Below, in pieces: positions 14,877-23,394 of a stretch of 39,812 nucleotides of DNA. The DNA comes from JAKFWI01 sp031398975. GTDB lineage: Bacteria; Pseudomonadota; Alphaproteobacteria; Caulobacterales; Aquidulcibacteraceae. Numbering within the stretch: the stretch's first letter is position 1; every line of letters starts with the position of its first letter. Under the pieces are notes generated by a model that did not search any database, was not told the DNA's origin, and worked only from the letters and a program-made list of their open reading frames with translations. Made by a program: the position numbers and the translations under genes. The stretch is taken from NCBI GenBank assembly GCA_031398975.1, contig JANNOI010000007.1:1-39812 (forward strand), in the 5' to 3' direction.

Positions 14877-14899
14877 GGTCGCGACGAGCCGTCGCGACC
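14877..14899 (+). promoter_or_regulatory. Perfect hairpin in the leader of the TonB receptor gene
   Basis: GGTCGCGACG (14877-14886) and CGTCGCGACC (14890-14899) form a perfect 10-bp stem with a 3-nt AGC loop. It ends 18 bp before the receptor ATG, directly ahead of the AGGGGG ribosome-binding site (about 14907-14912). There is no U-run, so it is not a simple terminator. It could be an operator palindrome or an RNA element affecting translation or stability. Confidence 0.6.
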
Positions 14900-14917
14900 A
14901 GGCGTCCAGGGGGTCTT

Positions 14918-17029
14918 ATGAAGGGGAGTTTGGCGGCGGGCGCGGCTTTGGTCGCTCTCGTTTCGGGCGCGCCGGCGTTCGCGCAGGGCGCGGAGACAGA
15001 CCAGGACGGCATCGTCGTCACCGGCAGGGCAAAACAACTCTACCGCGTGGAGGACGTCCAGGCCGGCAAATTGCCGACCGATCCGCTCGTGTCGAGCCTC
15101 ACGATCCAAGTGATCGACCAAGACCTGATCGCCGATCAGGGCGCGCGTGACGCGCAGGATCTCTACCGCAATTTCTCCGGCGTTTCATTCTTCTCCTATG
15201 CGGGCGTCACGGCGCGCGGTTTTCGCCAGGAGGAAATCTTCTTCGACGGCCTGCGCGGCGATCCCTATGCCGGGTTTTCCGTCCCTCAGCTTTTCAATGT
15301 CGAGCAGGTCGAGTTTTTGAAAGGGCCTGCGGGCATGCTCTACGGCCCCGGCGCACCGGGCGGTCTCCTCAATTACGTCACCAAGCGGCCAGACAAGGAA
15401 TTTTCCGCTGAGGCGTCGGCTGTCCTGGGGACGGAGGCGCGCTACGGCGCTTCCGGCGAGATCACAGGCGCGTTGCCCGGACCGGGCGACCCCGCCGGGC
15501 GGCTCGGCCTCTTCTACGAAGACCGCAACACCGCGCGTCGCAATGCCGGCAATGAGGCGCTGATTCTGGACGGCGGCCTTGCGCTCGACGTCGGGTCGGG
15601 CGTGCTGACGCTGCAGGCGACCCATTACGAGCAGGACCTCGCGGCCAACCGCCTTCGCGGGGTTCCGGTGGACGCCGCGGGACGGTTCCTCGCCGACCGC
15701 CGCTGGAATCACAACGAGCCGACCGATTTCCTCCGCTTGCGCTCCGACGTGCTCCAGGCGCGCTTTGAAGGCGATTTCGGCGACAATTTGACTTTGGACA
15801 TGGGCCTTCGCTGGAACGACGCTGAAGAGCGGCAGCGATACCACGAGCCTTCCGGCCTGCGCGACAGCAATGGCGATGGCGTGCTCGACCAGACGCAGCG
15901 TGAGTTCCGCGATCAGACACGGCCGAGCGAGAGCCTTTCCTTCGCCGCCAACGGCGTCTGGTCGAAGGATTTCGGCGCGCTCGATAACCGCGTGCTGATC
16001 GGTGCTGACTGGTACGAAGAGGAAGGCGCGCTGATCTATTATCGTTCGCGCGGTAATTATACCGTCAGAGCAGGATTCCCTGCGCCGCTCAGCCTGACGA
16101 ACCCGGTCTATGGTCTTATCGACCCTTCGACCTACACGCTGAGTCTGGTTCCCAATTCGCCGACACGCCAGGAGCGCTCGGGCGCCTATTTGCTCGAAGA
16201 AGCCACGATCGGCCCATGGATCGCGACGCTCGGCGTCCGCTTTGATCAGTACAACGACGATAACGGCGCAACGACCATCGAGGACGAGCGCGCGACCTGG
16301 CGGGCTGGCCTGGTCTACCGCGCAACCGGCGAAATCTCGCTCTTCGCCCAATGGGCGGAAAGTTTCGAGCCCCAGGACTTGGGCGACCAGGACCCGCTCG
16401 CCGGCGGGCCGTTTGATCCGACCGAAGGGACCATTGTCGAAGGCGGCGTGCGGACGGCGCTTTTCGGGGGACGGATCCAAGCGAACCTGTCGGCCTACGA
16501 AATCGTCCGGACCAACATCTTGCAATCCGATCCGCGCGGCGACGTCGATGGCGACGGGGTCGATGACCTCACAGCGTTTGGCGAAGTCACGAGCAAGGGC
16601 GCAGAATTAGATCTCGCGGCGGACATAACCGCCGATTGGGTTTTGACCGCGAATTACGCCTATAACGACACACGCGTGACCGCAAACAATGGCGCCAGCG
16701 CGCTCACCAACAGCGTCGGCGATCGGTTCGCCAATGCGCCCGAACACACTTTCGGCTTCTGGACCCGCTACCAGGTGCGTCCGCTGGGCTTGGCCGTGGC
16801 TCTGGGCGGCGATTATGTCGATGTGCGCCAATCGCTCGACGGGCAGAAAGTGCGCCCCTACACCGTGTTCGACGCCTCGCTGATCTACGAAACCGGCCAC
16901 TGGCGGGCGATGCTGCGCGTCGATAACCTGAGTGACGAGACATACGCGGCTTCAGGCTTCCTTGCTCGCTCGGGCCATTTCCCGGGCGATCCCCGCTCGG
17001 TCTTCCTTGAACTCTCGCGGATGTGGTGA
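14918..17029 (+). CDS. TonB-dependent siderophore-type receptor
   Basis: This is a 703-residue outer-membrane receptor. The ATG at 14918 is chosen because AGGGGG precedes it and a clean signal peptide follows (LAAGAALVALVSGAPAFAQ). The TonB box DGIVVTG comes next, then a plug domain with QDLYRNFSGVSFFSYAGVTA, RGFRQEEIFFDG and VEFLKGPAGMLYGPGAPGGL plus the NYVTKRP pattern of the FecA/FhuA-type siderophore subfamily. A 22-strand barrel ends in an aromatic residue (LELSRMW). The product probably imports a ferric siderophore or another metal chelate. Its position directly after the cop genes and before a PepSY membrane protein suggests metal handling, but the substrate is not visible. Confidence 0.9.
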   Translation: MKGSLAAGAALVALVSGAPAFAQGAETDQDGIVVTGRAKQLYRVEDVQAGKLPTDPLVSSLTIQVIDQDLIADQGARDAQDLYRNFSGVSFFSYAGVTARGFRQEEIFFDGLRGDPYAGFSVPQLFNVEQVEFLKGPAGMLYGPGAPGGLLNYVTKRPDKEFSAEASAVLGTEARYGASGEITGALPGPGDPAGRLGLFYEDRNTARRNAGNEALILDGGLALDVGSGVLTLQATHYEQDLAANRLRGVPVDAAGRFLADRRWNHNEPTDFLRLRSDVLQARFEGDFGDNLTLDMGLRWNDAEERQRYHEPSGLRDSNGDGVLDQTQREFRDQTRPSESLSFAANGVWSKDFGALDNRVLIGADWYEEEGALIYYRSRGNYTVRAGFPAPLSLTNPVYGLIDPSTYTLSLVPNSPTRQERSGAYLLEEATIGPWIATLGVRFDQYNDDNGATTIEDERATWRAGLVYRATGEISLFAQWAESFEPQDLGDQDPLAGGPFDPTEGTIVEGGVRTALFGGRIQANLSAYEIVRTNILQSDPRGDVDGDGVDDLTAFGEVTSKGAELDLAADITADWVLTANYAYNDTRVTANNGASALTNSVGDRFANAPEHTFGFWTRYQVRPLGLAVALGGDYVDVRQSLDGQKVRPYTVFDASLIYETGHWRAMLRVDNLSDETYAASGFLARSGHFPGDPRSVFLELSRMW

Positions 17030-18252
17030 GTGTGACGCAAGCGCGTTCCAACGAGAGCTGCCGATCCGCGTCGCGGCTTTGGTGGGCGGTACACCAGTGG
17101 GTGGGATTAAAGCTCTCGATCTTCATGAGCTTCATCCTGCTCACCGGGACGCTTGCCGTGTTCAGCCACGAAATGGACTGGGCGCTCCGGCCCGCTCTGC
17201 GCGTGGATCCAGCGAGCGTGTCGGGACCGGTCAATTGGCCCGCCGCGGCGCAATCGGTTGCGGCCGCCCATCCCGATGCGCGTCTCATCACCCTGGACGC
17301 GCCGGTTGACCGATGGTTCGCCGCCAGTGCGACCATGGAAGATAAAAGCGGGCGAATGTTCTTCGCCTATGCCCATCCCACCACCGGCGCCTATCAGGGG
17401 GACGGCGACTGGGTCGGCGCGCAGCGCATCTTCCGCAACATGCACCGACACCTCAATCTGCCGACGAAGATCGGCGTGCCGATCGTTTCGGCGTTGGCCG
17501 TCCTGTTGCTGCTCAGCCTTGTGACGTCTTTCGTCGTGTATAAGAAATGGTGGCGCGGCTTTTTTCGCCCCGTGCGCATGACCGATGCGCGAACCGCCCT
17601 GGGCGACGTCCATCGCCTGGCGGGGTTGTGGGGCCTCTGGTTCGTCGCGCTGATCGCCGCGACCGGACTTTGGTATCTCGTCGAGAGTCTCGGCGCGCAG
17701 GCCGCGCCGTTTCCGAAAGCAAAAGCGCCCGCAATTGGCGGTAACGCCGCAACCGTCGCATCCTCCCTGGACGCGAGTCTTACATCGGCGCAGGCGGTCT
17801 TCCCGGACCTGCGCATCGAGCATATCGGCTTTCCAACCGAGACCAACGGCGTCTTCCAGTTTCACGGCCAACACCGCGCCATCCTCGTCAGGCCCCGCGC
17901 CAACGGCGTGGCGATAGAAGCAGCCAGCGGCGACGCGCTGAAAATCTGGGACGCCCGCGACGCCAGCATCCATCAACGCATTTCAGAGATGGCGGACCCC
18001 CTCCATTTTGGAACCTTTGGCGGGCTCTGGACGAAACTGATCTGGTTTTTGTTTGGCCTGCTAATGACCGCGTTGAGCGTCTCCGGCGTTGCGATTTACG
18101 CCACGCGCCTGGCCAAGTCCGAACGCCGCGCACCCAGGTGGCGAAAAGCGCTGATCGCATCCTGGCGCGGCATGGGATGGTGGCGCTGGCCATCGCTCGC
18201 CGGAGTGGCGGTCGCCTTCGCGCTCTTGCCGGCGCTGTTCGCCGGCGGCTAG
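17023..18252 (+). CDS. PepSY-associated TM-helix (siderophore reductase-like) protein
   Basis: This 409-residue inner-membrane protein starts at a GTG overlapping the receptor stop. It has the PepSY_TM layout: helix 1 in WVGLKLSIFMSFILLTGTLA (about 25-50), a periplasmic loop, helices near 145-168 (RHLNLPTKIGVPIVSALAVL) and 190-215 (DVHRLAGLWGLWFVALIAAT), a second loop, and C-terminal helices near 345-370 and 390-408. His residues at helix edges (HQW, SHEMDW, MHRHL, DVHR) could bind heme. Members are routinely paired with TonB siderophore receptors, and some are reductases releasing iron from ferric siderophores in the periplasm. The overlap supports a two-gene uptake module. Confidence 0.85.
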   Translation: MVSVTQARSNESCRSASRLWWAVHQWVGLKLSIFMSFILLTGTLAVFSHEMDWALRPALRVDPASVSGPVNWPAAAQSVAAAHPDARLITLDAPVDRWFAASATMEDKSGRMFFAYAHPTTGAYQGDGDWVGAQRIFRNMHRHLNLPTKIGVPIVSALAVLLLLSLVTSFVVYKKWWRGFFRPVRMTDARTALGDVHRLAGLWGLWFVALIAATGLWYLVESLGAQAAPFPKAKAPAIGGNAATVASSLDASLTSAQAVFPDLRIEHIGFPTETNGVFQFHGQHRAILVRPRANGVAIEAASGDALKIWDARDASIHQRISEMADPLHFGTFGGLWTKLIWFLFGLLMTALSVSGVAIYATRLAKSERRAPRWRKALIASWRGMGWWRWPSLAGVAVAFALLPALFAGG

Positions 18253-18293
18253 CGGCAGGACGCACTCGAAGTCGCCACAAGGCCGGACAACAT

Positions 18294-18944
18294 TTAAGCT
18301 TGACCGCCAGACAAGAACACCGCGCGCTGCGCCGCGAAGGCGCGCGCGAACGCCGGCCGCGCTTCGCCACGGGAAACATAGCCGCGAAGGTTCGGGTAGG
18401 CGTCCAACAGACCCGACCCCACCAGCCGCCGCAGCACGGTAACCATCATCAGATCGCCCGCGCTGAACTGCCCGTCGAGCCAATCGGCGGACCCGAGCCG
18501 GGCGGCGAGTTCGCCGAGGCGCACGCGCACGCGGTCCTCCAGCATTGCAAGGCGCTGGTTGAACCAGGTTTGGTCCTGCTCCGTATAACACGCCGCTTCC
18601 CGCTCGATGATCGGGGGCTCCATCGTCGCCACCGCGGCGAACATCCAGGCGATTGCGCGCGCCCTTCCGCCCTGGTCCTCCGGCAGCAGTCCCCTCCCCT
18701 GCTCGACGATGTGAAACACGATGGCGCCTGACTCAAAGAGCGTGAGCCCGCGTTCCTCATAGGTGGGAATCTGGCCGAACGGGTGGCGCGCTCGGTGCCC
18801 GGGCTCCTTCATGTCGGTGAACGAGACGAGGCGCACGTCATAGCGTCGGCCCACTTCCTCGAGCGCCCAGCGCACGGGCATGTCGCGCGCAAGACCTCTG
18901 CCGCGGTCGGGCGACCTTGCGAAAACGGTAAGGATCGGGTCCAT
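18294..18944 (-). CDS. Glutathione S-transferase family protein
   Basis: This 216-residue protein has an N-terminal thioredoxin-like domain (RWALEEVGRRYDVRLVSFTD, HPFGQIPTYEERGLTLFESG) with the cis-Pro and ESG glutathione-binding motif at about 50-68. An all-helical C-terminal domain with WLDGQFSAGDLMMVTVLRRL follows. The ATG at 18944 begins the fold; the longer frame upstream is low-quality sequence. The usual Ser/Cys near residue 10 is not evident (ARSPDRGRG). The protein could conjugate glutathione or act as a thiol reductase. It lies convergent to the PepSY gene and divergent from the decarboxylase gene. Confidence 0.85.
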   Translation of the reverse strand: MDPILTVFARSPDRGRGLARDMPVRWALEEVGRRYDVRLVSFTDMKEPGHRARHPFGQIPTYEERGLTLFESGAIVFHIVEQGRGLLPEDQGGRARAIAWMFAAVATMEPPIIEREAACYTEQDQTWFNQRLAMLEDRVRVRLGELAARLGSADWLDGQFSAGDLMMVTVLRRLVGSGLLDAYPNLRGYVSRGEARPAFARAFAAQRAVFLSGGQA

Positions 18945-19200
18945 GCGCGCCTGCAGCTGAGGGGTACGGTGCGATCCTGCGCGCGTCGGGCGCCGCACAG
19001 ACAACGCTTTGCACTGTCTTGTGCCGATCGCACAATTTTCGCAAGCGGCGCGGCGACCGGGCGCCGTGGCGTCAGGAGAACCCGAGTGCGGACCCAACAC
19101 GCCACCTGCCCTGCCCTCGTCCACGGCGCGCGCGCGATCGGCTCTAGGGTCCCGGACGCCCTTGCGGTATCCAGCCTTCGGCAGGTCGAGGAGAGCGGCG

Positions 19201-20424
19201 GTGGACGAGGGGTTTGCGGGGGACCGCGAGGGGCTGCGGGGGGCGCTGGATCTGCTGATCGCCGGCGGGGGCGCGCGCGCGGCTGCGCCGCTGCCGGAGC
19301 GGCTACCGGAGCAGGGACTTGGCGCGACGGAGGCGCTTCATGTGTTGGCGCCCACGATCATCGGCGGCGCCGCGCGCCTCGGCGCTGAGACATCCTTCGC
19401 GCACATGGACCCGCCGACCCCGTGGGTGTCCTGGGCGGTCGCCTTGTGGAACGCGGCGCTGAACCAGAACCTGCTGCATCCCGGGACCGCGCCCACGGCG
19501 CGCGTGCTTGAGGAGCGCGTCATCGCATGGCTCGCGCCTTACTTCGCCATGTCTGGCGGTCACATGACGCCCGGCTCCACGGTGGCGAACCTGACGGCTT
19601 TGTGGGCGGCGCGGGAGTGCGCGGGCGTCACCGAGGTGGCCGCGGGTGCGGGGGCGCATCTGTCCATCGCCAAGTCAGCCCATGTGCTCGGACTAAAGTA
19701 CCGCACGCTGGCCTCGGATGCGGCGGGCGCGCTCTTGCCTGAGGCCGTCACAGGAGACGTAAGCCGCACCGCGCTGGTATTGACTGCCGGAGGCACGAGC
19801 ACCGGCGCGATCGACCCGCTCGCTCTGGCCGGACGCGCGGCGTGGACGCATGTTGACGCCGCCTGGGCGGGACCGCTGCGGCTGAGCCCGCACCACGCCG
19901 CGCGTCTCAGCGGGATCGAGGGGGCGAATTCGGTCGCCGTCTCGGCGCACAAATGGCTGTTTCAGCCCAAGGAATCCGGGCTTGTGCTGTTCCGGGATGT
20001 GCAAACGGCCCATGCCGCCCTGAGCTTCGGCGGGGCCTATCTAGCGGTTCCGAATATCGGCCTGCTGGGCTCGCACGGGGCCGCGGCCGCCCCGCTTCTC
20101 GCCACGCTCCTGGCCTGGGGACGCGCCGGCATGGCCGCCCGCATCGAGCGCTGCGTGGCGCTCGGAGATCAACTTGCGTGCTTCATCGCGGCCGATCAGA
20201 GACTTGAGCTTCTGTGTGAGCCCGAGACCGCCATCGTCGTCTGGCGCCCGCGTGAGGCTGCGCGGATGGAGCCGCTGCGCGCGCGCCTGCCCGAGGGCGG
20301 CGTGTCCCTGACGACGATCGGCGGCGAACGCTGGCTGCGCAATGTCGCGGCGAACCCGAACGCCGATGTCCCCGCCATGTGCAATCTGATCACCGCCGCG
20401 TTGGACGCAACAGACTCCTGTTAG
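19201..20424 (+). CDS. PLP-dependent group II decarboxylase (aspartate/aromatic amino-acid type)
   Basis: This 407-residue protein starts at the GTG at 19201, preceded by GAGGAGAG. It shows the group II decarboxylase pattern: HMDPPTPWVSWAVALWNAAL, an active-site loop region at SGGHMTPGSTVANLTAL, PLP-binding THVDAAWAGP (with the cofactor Asp) and SAHKWLFQPK, where Lys251 should form the Schiff base. The family decarboxylates amino acids such as glutamate, diaminobutyrate, tyrosine or tryptophan, or acts as an aldehyde synthase. At 407 residues it is slightly shorter than many members. A remnant of a GABA-transaminase-type gene lies 0.5 kb downstream, which would fit an amine/GABA pathway that has since been lost. 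The substrate is unknown. Confidence 0.85.
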   Translation: MDEGFAGDREGLRGALDLLIAGGGARAAAPLPERLPEQGLGATEALHVLAPTIIGGAARLGAETSFAHMDPPTPWVSWAVALWNAALNQNLLHPGTAPTARVLEERVIAWLAPYFAMSGGHMTPGSTVANLTALWAARECAGVTEVAAGAGAHLSIAKSAHVLGLKYRTLASDAAGALLPEAVTGDVSRTALVLTAGGTSTGAIDPLALAGRAAWTHVDAAWAGPLRLSPHHAARLSGIEGANSVAVSAHKWLFQPKESGLVLFRDVQTAHAALSFGGAYLAVPNIGLLGSHGAAAAPLLATLLAWGRAGMAARIERCVALGDQLACFIAADQRLELLCEPETAIVVWRPREAARMEPLRARLPEGGVSLTTIGGERWLRNVAANPNADVPAMCNLITAALDATDSC

Positions 20425-20482
20425 AGCTGGGCTTTCAGTCTTTCGCGACGATGGTCGCCTGGCGGGCCCAGCAATACGAGAG

Positions 20483-20957
20483 CAGGCGCGTGGCTTGTTC
20501 CGCTGTTCGGGGCCCAGGCGCTGTTCCTGGCGCTGGCCTCTTTCGGCCTCGCCGCCCTGTTCATGGTCCCCTTCCTCCATGACTACCCCGCCGGGCGGGT
20601 GAGCCGCCCGGCCGCGAGGGGCCCGGTGCTGTGGCGCCCCCGCTCGCGCTGACGCTCACCGCCGTGTTCTTGTTCCAGGCCGCGAACATGGGGCTTGGCG
20701 CCTATGTGATCGAGCTCGGGCGCGCCTATGGACTTGAAACAAACTTCATCGCGCTCACGCTCGGCGCAGCGAACTGGATCGGGGCCCTGGGCTCGGCGCT
20801 GGTGGCCGCGTTTGGCGCGCGGTTCGGGCGGGTGCGGCTGCTGGCGGTGGGCATGGCGCTGACGCTCGCGGGGACTTGGGCCTTCCAATGGAGCGCCTTG
20901 CCGTTCGCCTTCCTCGCCGCCAATATCAGCGCCGCGATCACCTGGGCGTGCTGCTGA
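20483..20957 (+). pseudogene. MFS transporter remnant, frameshifted
   Basis: A frame from about 20483 gives AWLVPLFGAQALFLALASFG, then LAALFMVPFLHDYP, and ends at a stop near 20650. A second frame from about 20631 continues with LALTLTAVFLFQAANMGLGA, then YVIELGRAYGLETNFIALTL and more hydrophobic helices, stopping at 20957. Together they look like consecutive helices 6-10 of a major facilitator transporter, separated by a frameshift near 20640. Neither the N-terminus nor the last helices remain. The 3' end runs straight into an aminotransferase tail in another frame. Confidence 0.65.
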
Positions 20958-21073
20958 GCTGCGGCGTCAACGGCGAAACCATCCGCCTGCTCTACCCGCT
21001 GACAATCCCGGACGCGCAGCTCGAGGAGGGCCTCGACCTGCTGGAGGCCGCGCTGGCGGCGGTGGAGGAATAG
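20942..21073 (+). pseudogene. C-terminal remnant of a class III aminotransferase (GABA transaminase-like)
   Basis: From about 20942 one frame reads LGVLLSCGVNGETIRLLYPL, then TIPDAQLEEGLDLLEAALAA, ending at the TAG at 21071-21073. This is the conserved closing block of 4-aminobutyrate aminotransferases (CG.NGN.IR.L.PLTIPD...EGL.ILE.AL). Only about 43 residues survive, without the PLP lysine. It joins directly to the MFS remnant at about 20940, which marks a deletion. Confidence 0.7.
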
Positions 21074-21294
21074 CGCCGCGCGGAAGGCCGCGCGGTCGAA
21101 CCCCGGGGCGCTTTCGCAGATCTGCGGGGCCGCGGCGGGTTCCGCGCAGAGCCCCAGGAAATCGAAATGGCCGGGGCGTGCGCGGCGGCGGCGAATTCCG
21201 TATCAAGGGATCGAAGTCCGACCTGTTGCGGAAGCTTGCCGCCGCGGGCGGGGCGGGAGCGCTGCCGGGCGCAGCGTCCAGCTTTGTTCCGAAG

Positions 21295-21385
21295 TGGCGG
21301 AGACGGAGGGATTCGAACCCTCGGTAGAGTTTTCCCCTACAACGCCTTAGCAAGGCGCCGCCTTAAGCCACTCGGCCACATCTCC
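21295..21385 (-). tRNA. tRNA-Ser (anticodon GCU)
   Basis: The minus-strand sequence forms a 91-nt class II tRNA. The acceptor arm GGAGATG pairs with CGTCTCC, followed by G and an encoded CCA (21295-21297 complement). The D-loop has GAGTGGCTTAAGG, the anticodon loop CTTGCTAAG carries GCU, there is a long variable arm (TTGTAGGGGAAAACTCTACC), and the T-arm is GAGGGTTCGAATCCCTC. The long variable arm and anticodon identify serine, reading AGC/AGU codons. Confidence 0.96.
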
Positions 21386-21516
21386 TGCGGGGTACAGGGT
21401 TAGCGTTCCGCGCGGGGCGGGACAAGGTCCGATCGCGGCGGGCGCGGAGCGGGCGTACATCCCGGCGGGCGCAGCGCGCCTAATCCTGGCCGGCGCGAAG
21501 CGCCTGTGGATGGCTT

Positions 21517-21841
21517 GGGCGCGAAGCGCCCGTAAAACCGAGGGCGCGAAGCGCCCGTAAAACCGAGGGCGCGAAGCGCCCGTAAAACCGAGGGCGCGAA
21601 GCGCCCGTAAAACCGAGGGCGCGAAGCGCCCGTAAAACCAAGGGCGCGAAGCGCCCGTAAAACCGAGGGCGCGAAGCGCCCGTAAAACCAAGGGCGCGAA
21701 GCGCCCGTAAAACCAAGGGCGCGAAGCGCCCGTAAAACCAAGGGCGCGAAGCGCCCGTAAAACCAAGGGCGCGAAGCGCCCGTAAAACCAAGGGCGCGAA
21801 GCGCCCGTAAAACGCTGGGGCGCGAAGCGCCCTTAAATCGC
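21517..21841 (+). repeat. Minisatellite: about 13 tandem 25-bp hairpin-forming units
   Basis: Units start every 25 bp at 21517, 21542, 21567 and so on to 21792, then one at 21818 after a 1-bp shift. Each has GGGCGCGAAGCGCCC, a perfect 6-bp stem with a GAA loop, followed by GTAAAACC and then GA or AA. Variants GA and AA alternate in blocks. Degenerate copies of the hairpin core continue on both sides (about 21455-21516 and 21842-21885). Because 25 is not divisible by 3 and the unit lacks minus-strand stops, several frames stay open, giving spurious repetitive peptides. The array fills the space between tRNA-Ser and a Sel1-repeat gene. Confidence 0.92.
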
Positions 21842-21907
21842 TGGGCGCAAGCGCCTGTTGTCCGCGGCGGCGCGAAACGCGCCGTGCGGGATATCCAGCT
21901 CGCGCGT

Positions 21908-22183
21908 CTAGTGGCGGGTGGCGTTCAGCCATTCGCGGGCGGCCCGCTGGGCGGCGCCGATCTGGGCGCTGGTCATCTGGTCGGCGAGTTCTTTGCGGCA
22001 GGCCTTGGCGGCGTCCGAGCCGCGAACGGCGGCGAGGTTGAACCATTTGTGCGCTTCGACCAGATCGATCGAGGCGCCCTGCCCCGTCGAATAGATCAGG
22101 CCGAGGCGGTAAAGATCCTCCGGCTGCCCGGCGCCCATGGCTGCCTGGTGCGCCTGCGCGATGTCGATATCGGTGAACGCCAT
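21908..22183 (-). CDS. Small Sel1-like repeat protein
   Basis: This 91-residue protein starts at the ATG at 22183 with an AAGGAGAG ribosome-binding site. It carries one and a half Sel1-like repeats: PEDLYRLGLIYSTGQGASID followed by LVEAHKWFNLAAVRGSDAA. A helical tail with DQMTSAQIGAAQRAAREW follows. No signal peptide is visible, so it is cytoplasmic. Sel1 repeats are short TPR-like helices that mediate protein contacts. Small proteins of this type are common in alphaproteobacteria. The partner is unknown. Confidence 0.8.
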   Translation of the reverse strand: MAFTDIDIAQAHQAAMGAGQPEDLYRLGLIYSTGQGASIDLVEAHKWFNLAAVRGSDAAKACRKELADQMTSAQIGAAQRAAREWLNATRH

Positions 22184-22302
22184 GCTCTTCTCTCCTTGGC
22201 CTTTCTGGTCCCGGCGGGCATTCAAGTCCCGCGCCACACCCGTGACAGCTGGTTTTCGCCGTCTTGAGCCCAGATTTGCCGGAGAGAATTTGAGATAGAG
22301 TT

Positions 22303-22338
22303 AAAAACGATCAGGCATAACCGCAATTATGCCTGATC
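22303..22338 (-). terminator. Rho-independent terminator for the downstream GST gene
   Basis: GATCAGGCATAA (22309-22320) and TTATGCCTGATC (22327-22338) form a perfect 12-bp stem with a 6-nt loop. Read on the minus strand it is followed at once by GTTTTTAACT. It lies 72 nt past the stop of the glutathione S-transferase gene that ends at 22410. Confidence 0.75.
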
Positions 22339-22409
22339 TGTATCAAGATCAACTTTAACTGCGTAGCGACAACCATTAAAATGCTTTAACCCAGCCGCGC
22401 CGCAATAGC

Positions 22410-23159
22410 CTAGGGCTTGGTTGGCGCACCATTTTGGGCGGTCTGGCCGAACAGGATCTTGCGCTCCGCCTCGGCGTTCTTATCGGCCAGGTTGGGGCTC
22501 GCCAGGCGCAATTCCTTGCCCACTTCCAGGCCCGCCTTCACCTTCGGGCGCGCGGCCACCGCATCGAACCACGTCTTGAGGCGGGGGAAGTCCTCCAGAT
22601 TCTGGCCCATCATCGCGTGCGCCGTGACCCAGGGGTAGGACATCATATCCGCGAGGCTGTACGCGCCGGCCAGGTAATCACGGTCCGCGAGGCGGCGCTC
22701 CATCACGCCGAACAAGCGATTGACTTCGTTGGTGTAGCGATCCCGGCCATAGGCCAGAAGCGCGGGGTCCGACACCATGGTCGCGGCGTAGTTGCGGAAA
22801 TGGTTGGCCTGACCGGCCATCGGGCCGAGCCCGCCGACCTGCCACATGATCCACTGATCCACCTCGACCCGGCCGCGCTCGTCTTCGGGATAGAAGAGCC
22901 CCGTCTTGCGCCCGAGATATTGCAGGATGGCGCCGGATTCGAAGATGGAGATGGGGCGCCCGCCGGGGCCGTGCGGGTCGGTGATGGCGGGCATGCGATT
23001 ATTGGGGCTGATCGCGAGGAAGGCCGGCTCGAATTGCTCGCCCTTGGCGATGTTCACCGGGCGCACGGCGTAAGGCAGGCCCATTTCTTCGAGGGCGATG
23101 GCGACTTTCCAGCCATTGGGGGTCGGCCAGTAGAAAAGCTCGATCGGTTCCTGCGCCAT
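22410..23159 (-). CDS. Glutathione S-transferase, YfcG/YghU (Nu-class)-like
   Basis: This 249-residue protein starts at the ATG at 23159. Its N-terminal domain reads IELFYWPTPNGWKVAIALEE, then NIAKGEQFEPAFLAISPNNR with MPAITD, and an FESGAILQYLG glutathione site. This is the typical Nu-class signature with Thr/Asn (TPNGWK) in place of a catalytic Tyr. The helical domain has QWIMWQVGGLGPMAGQANHF and YLAGAYSLADMMSYPW. E. coli YfcG and YghU are disulfide-bond reductases using two glutathiones, so that activity is the best guess over conjugation. The gene is single and ends in a strong hairpin terminator. Confidence 0.9.
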   Translation of the reverse strand: MAQEPIELFYWPTPNGWKVAIALEEMGLPYAVRPVNIAKGEQFEPAFLAISPNNRMPAITDPHGPGGRPISIFESGAILQYLGRKTGLFYPEDERGRVEVDQWIMWQVGGLGPMAGQANHFRNYAATMVSDPALLAYGRDRYTNEVNRLFGVMERRLADRDYLAGAYSLADMMSYPWVTAHAMMGQNLEDFPRLKTWFDAVAARPKVKAGLEVGKELRLASPNLADKNAEAERKILFGQTAQNGAPTKP

Positions 23160-23394
23160 GGCCGGCCTCCTGCATGCTGCGACGCCCAGCACATAAGCGC
23201 GGGCCCCGCCCCCGCCAAGCCCGCGTCCTGGCTGGCGCCCCGAGCGCCGCCTGGCTCCAATCAGGGCGCTGCGCGGGTACGCGTGCACTGCGTTCGCAGC
23301 TTTCCAGGCCGGCCCGGAATCGGGTATCGAAAGTAGTAACGCTCGCGCTTGAAGCGCACCGCCCTCTCGCGGGTATTCCGGGAGCACGCCGACG

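Noticed and set aside
15185..16525. 446-codon minus-strand frame inside the siderophore receptor gene
   Set aside because: Same reasoning: the plus-strand receptor explains the coding bias and the antisense product has no domain.
18944..19124. N-terminal extension of the glutathione S-transferase gene
   Set aside because: The extra 60 residues are Arg/Ala/Thr-rich without a fold, and family similarity begins at the ATG at 18944; the segment is the intergenic promoter region of the decarboxylase.
21347..22046. Long minus-strand frames encoding LRALGFTGASRPWFYGRFAP repeats
   Set aside because: They are translations of the 25-bp minisatellite in three frames. The unit has no stop on that strand and the frames run through a tRNA or the Sel1 gene, so they are not a repeat protein.
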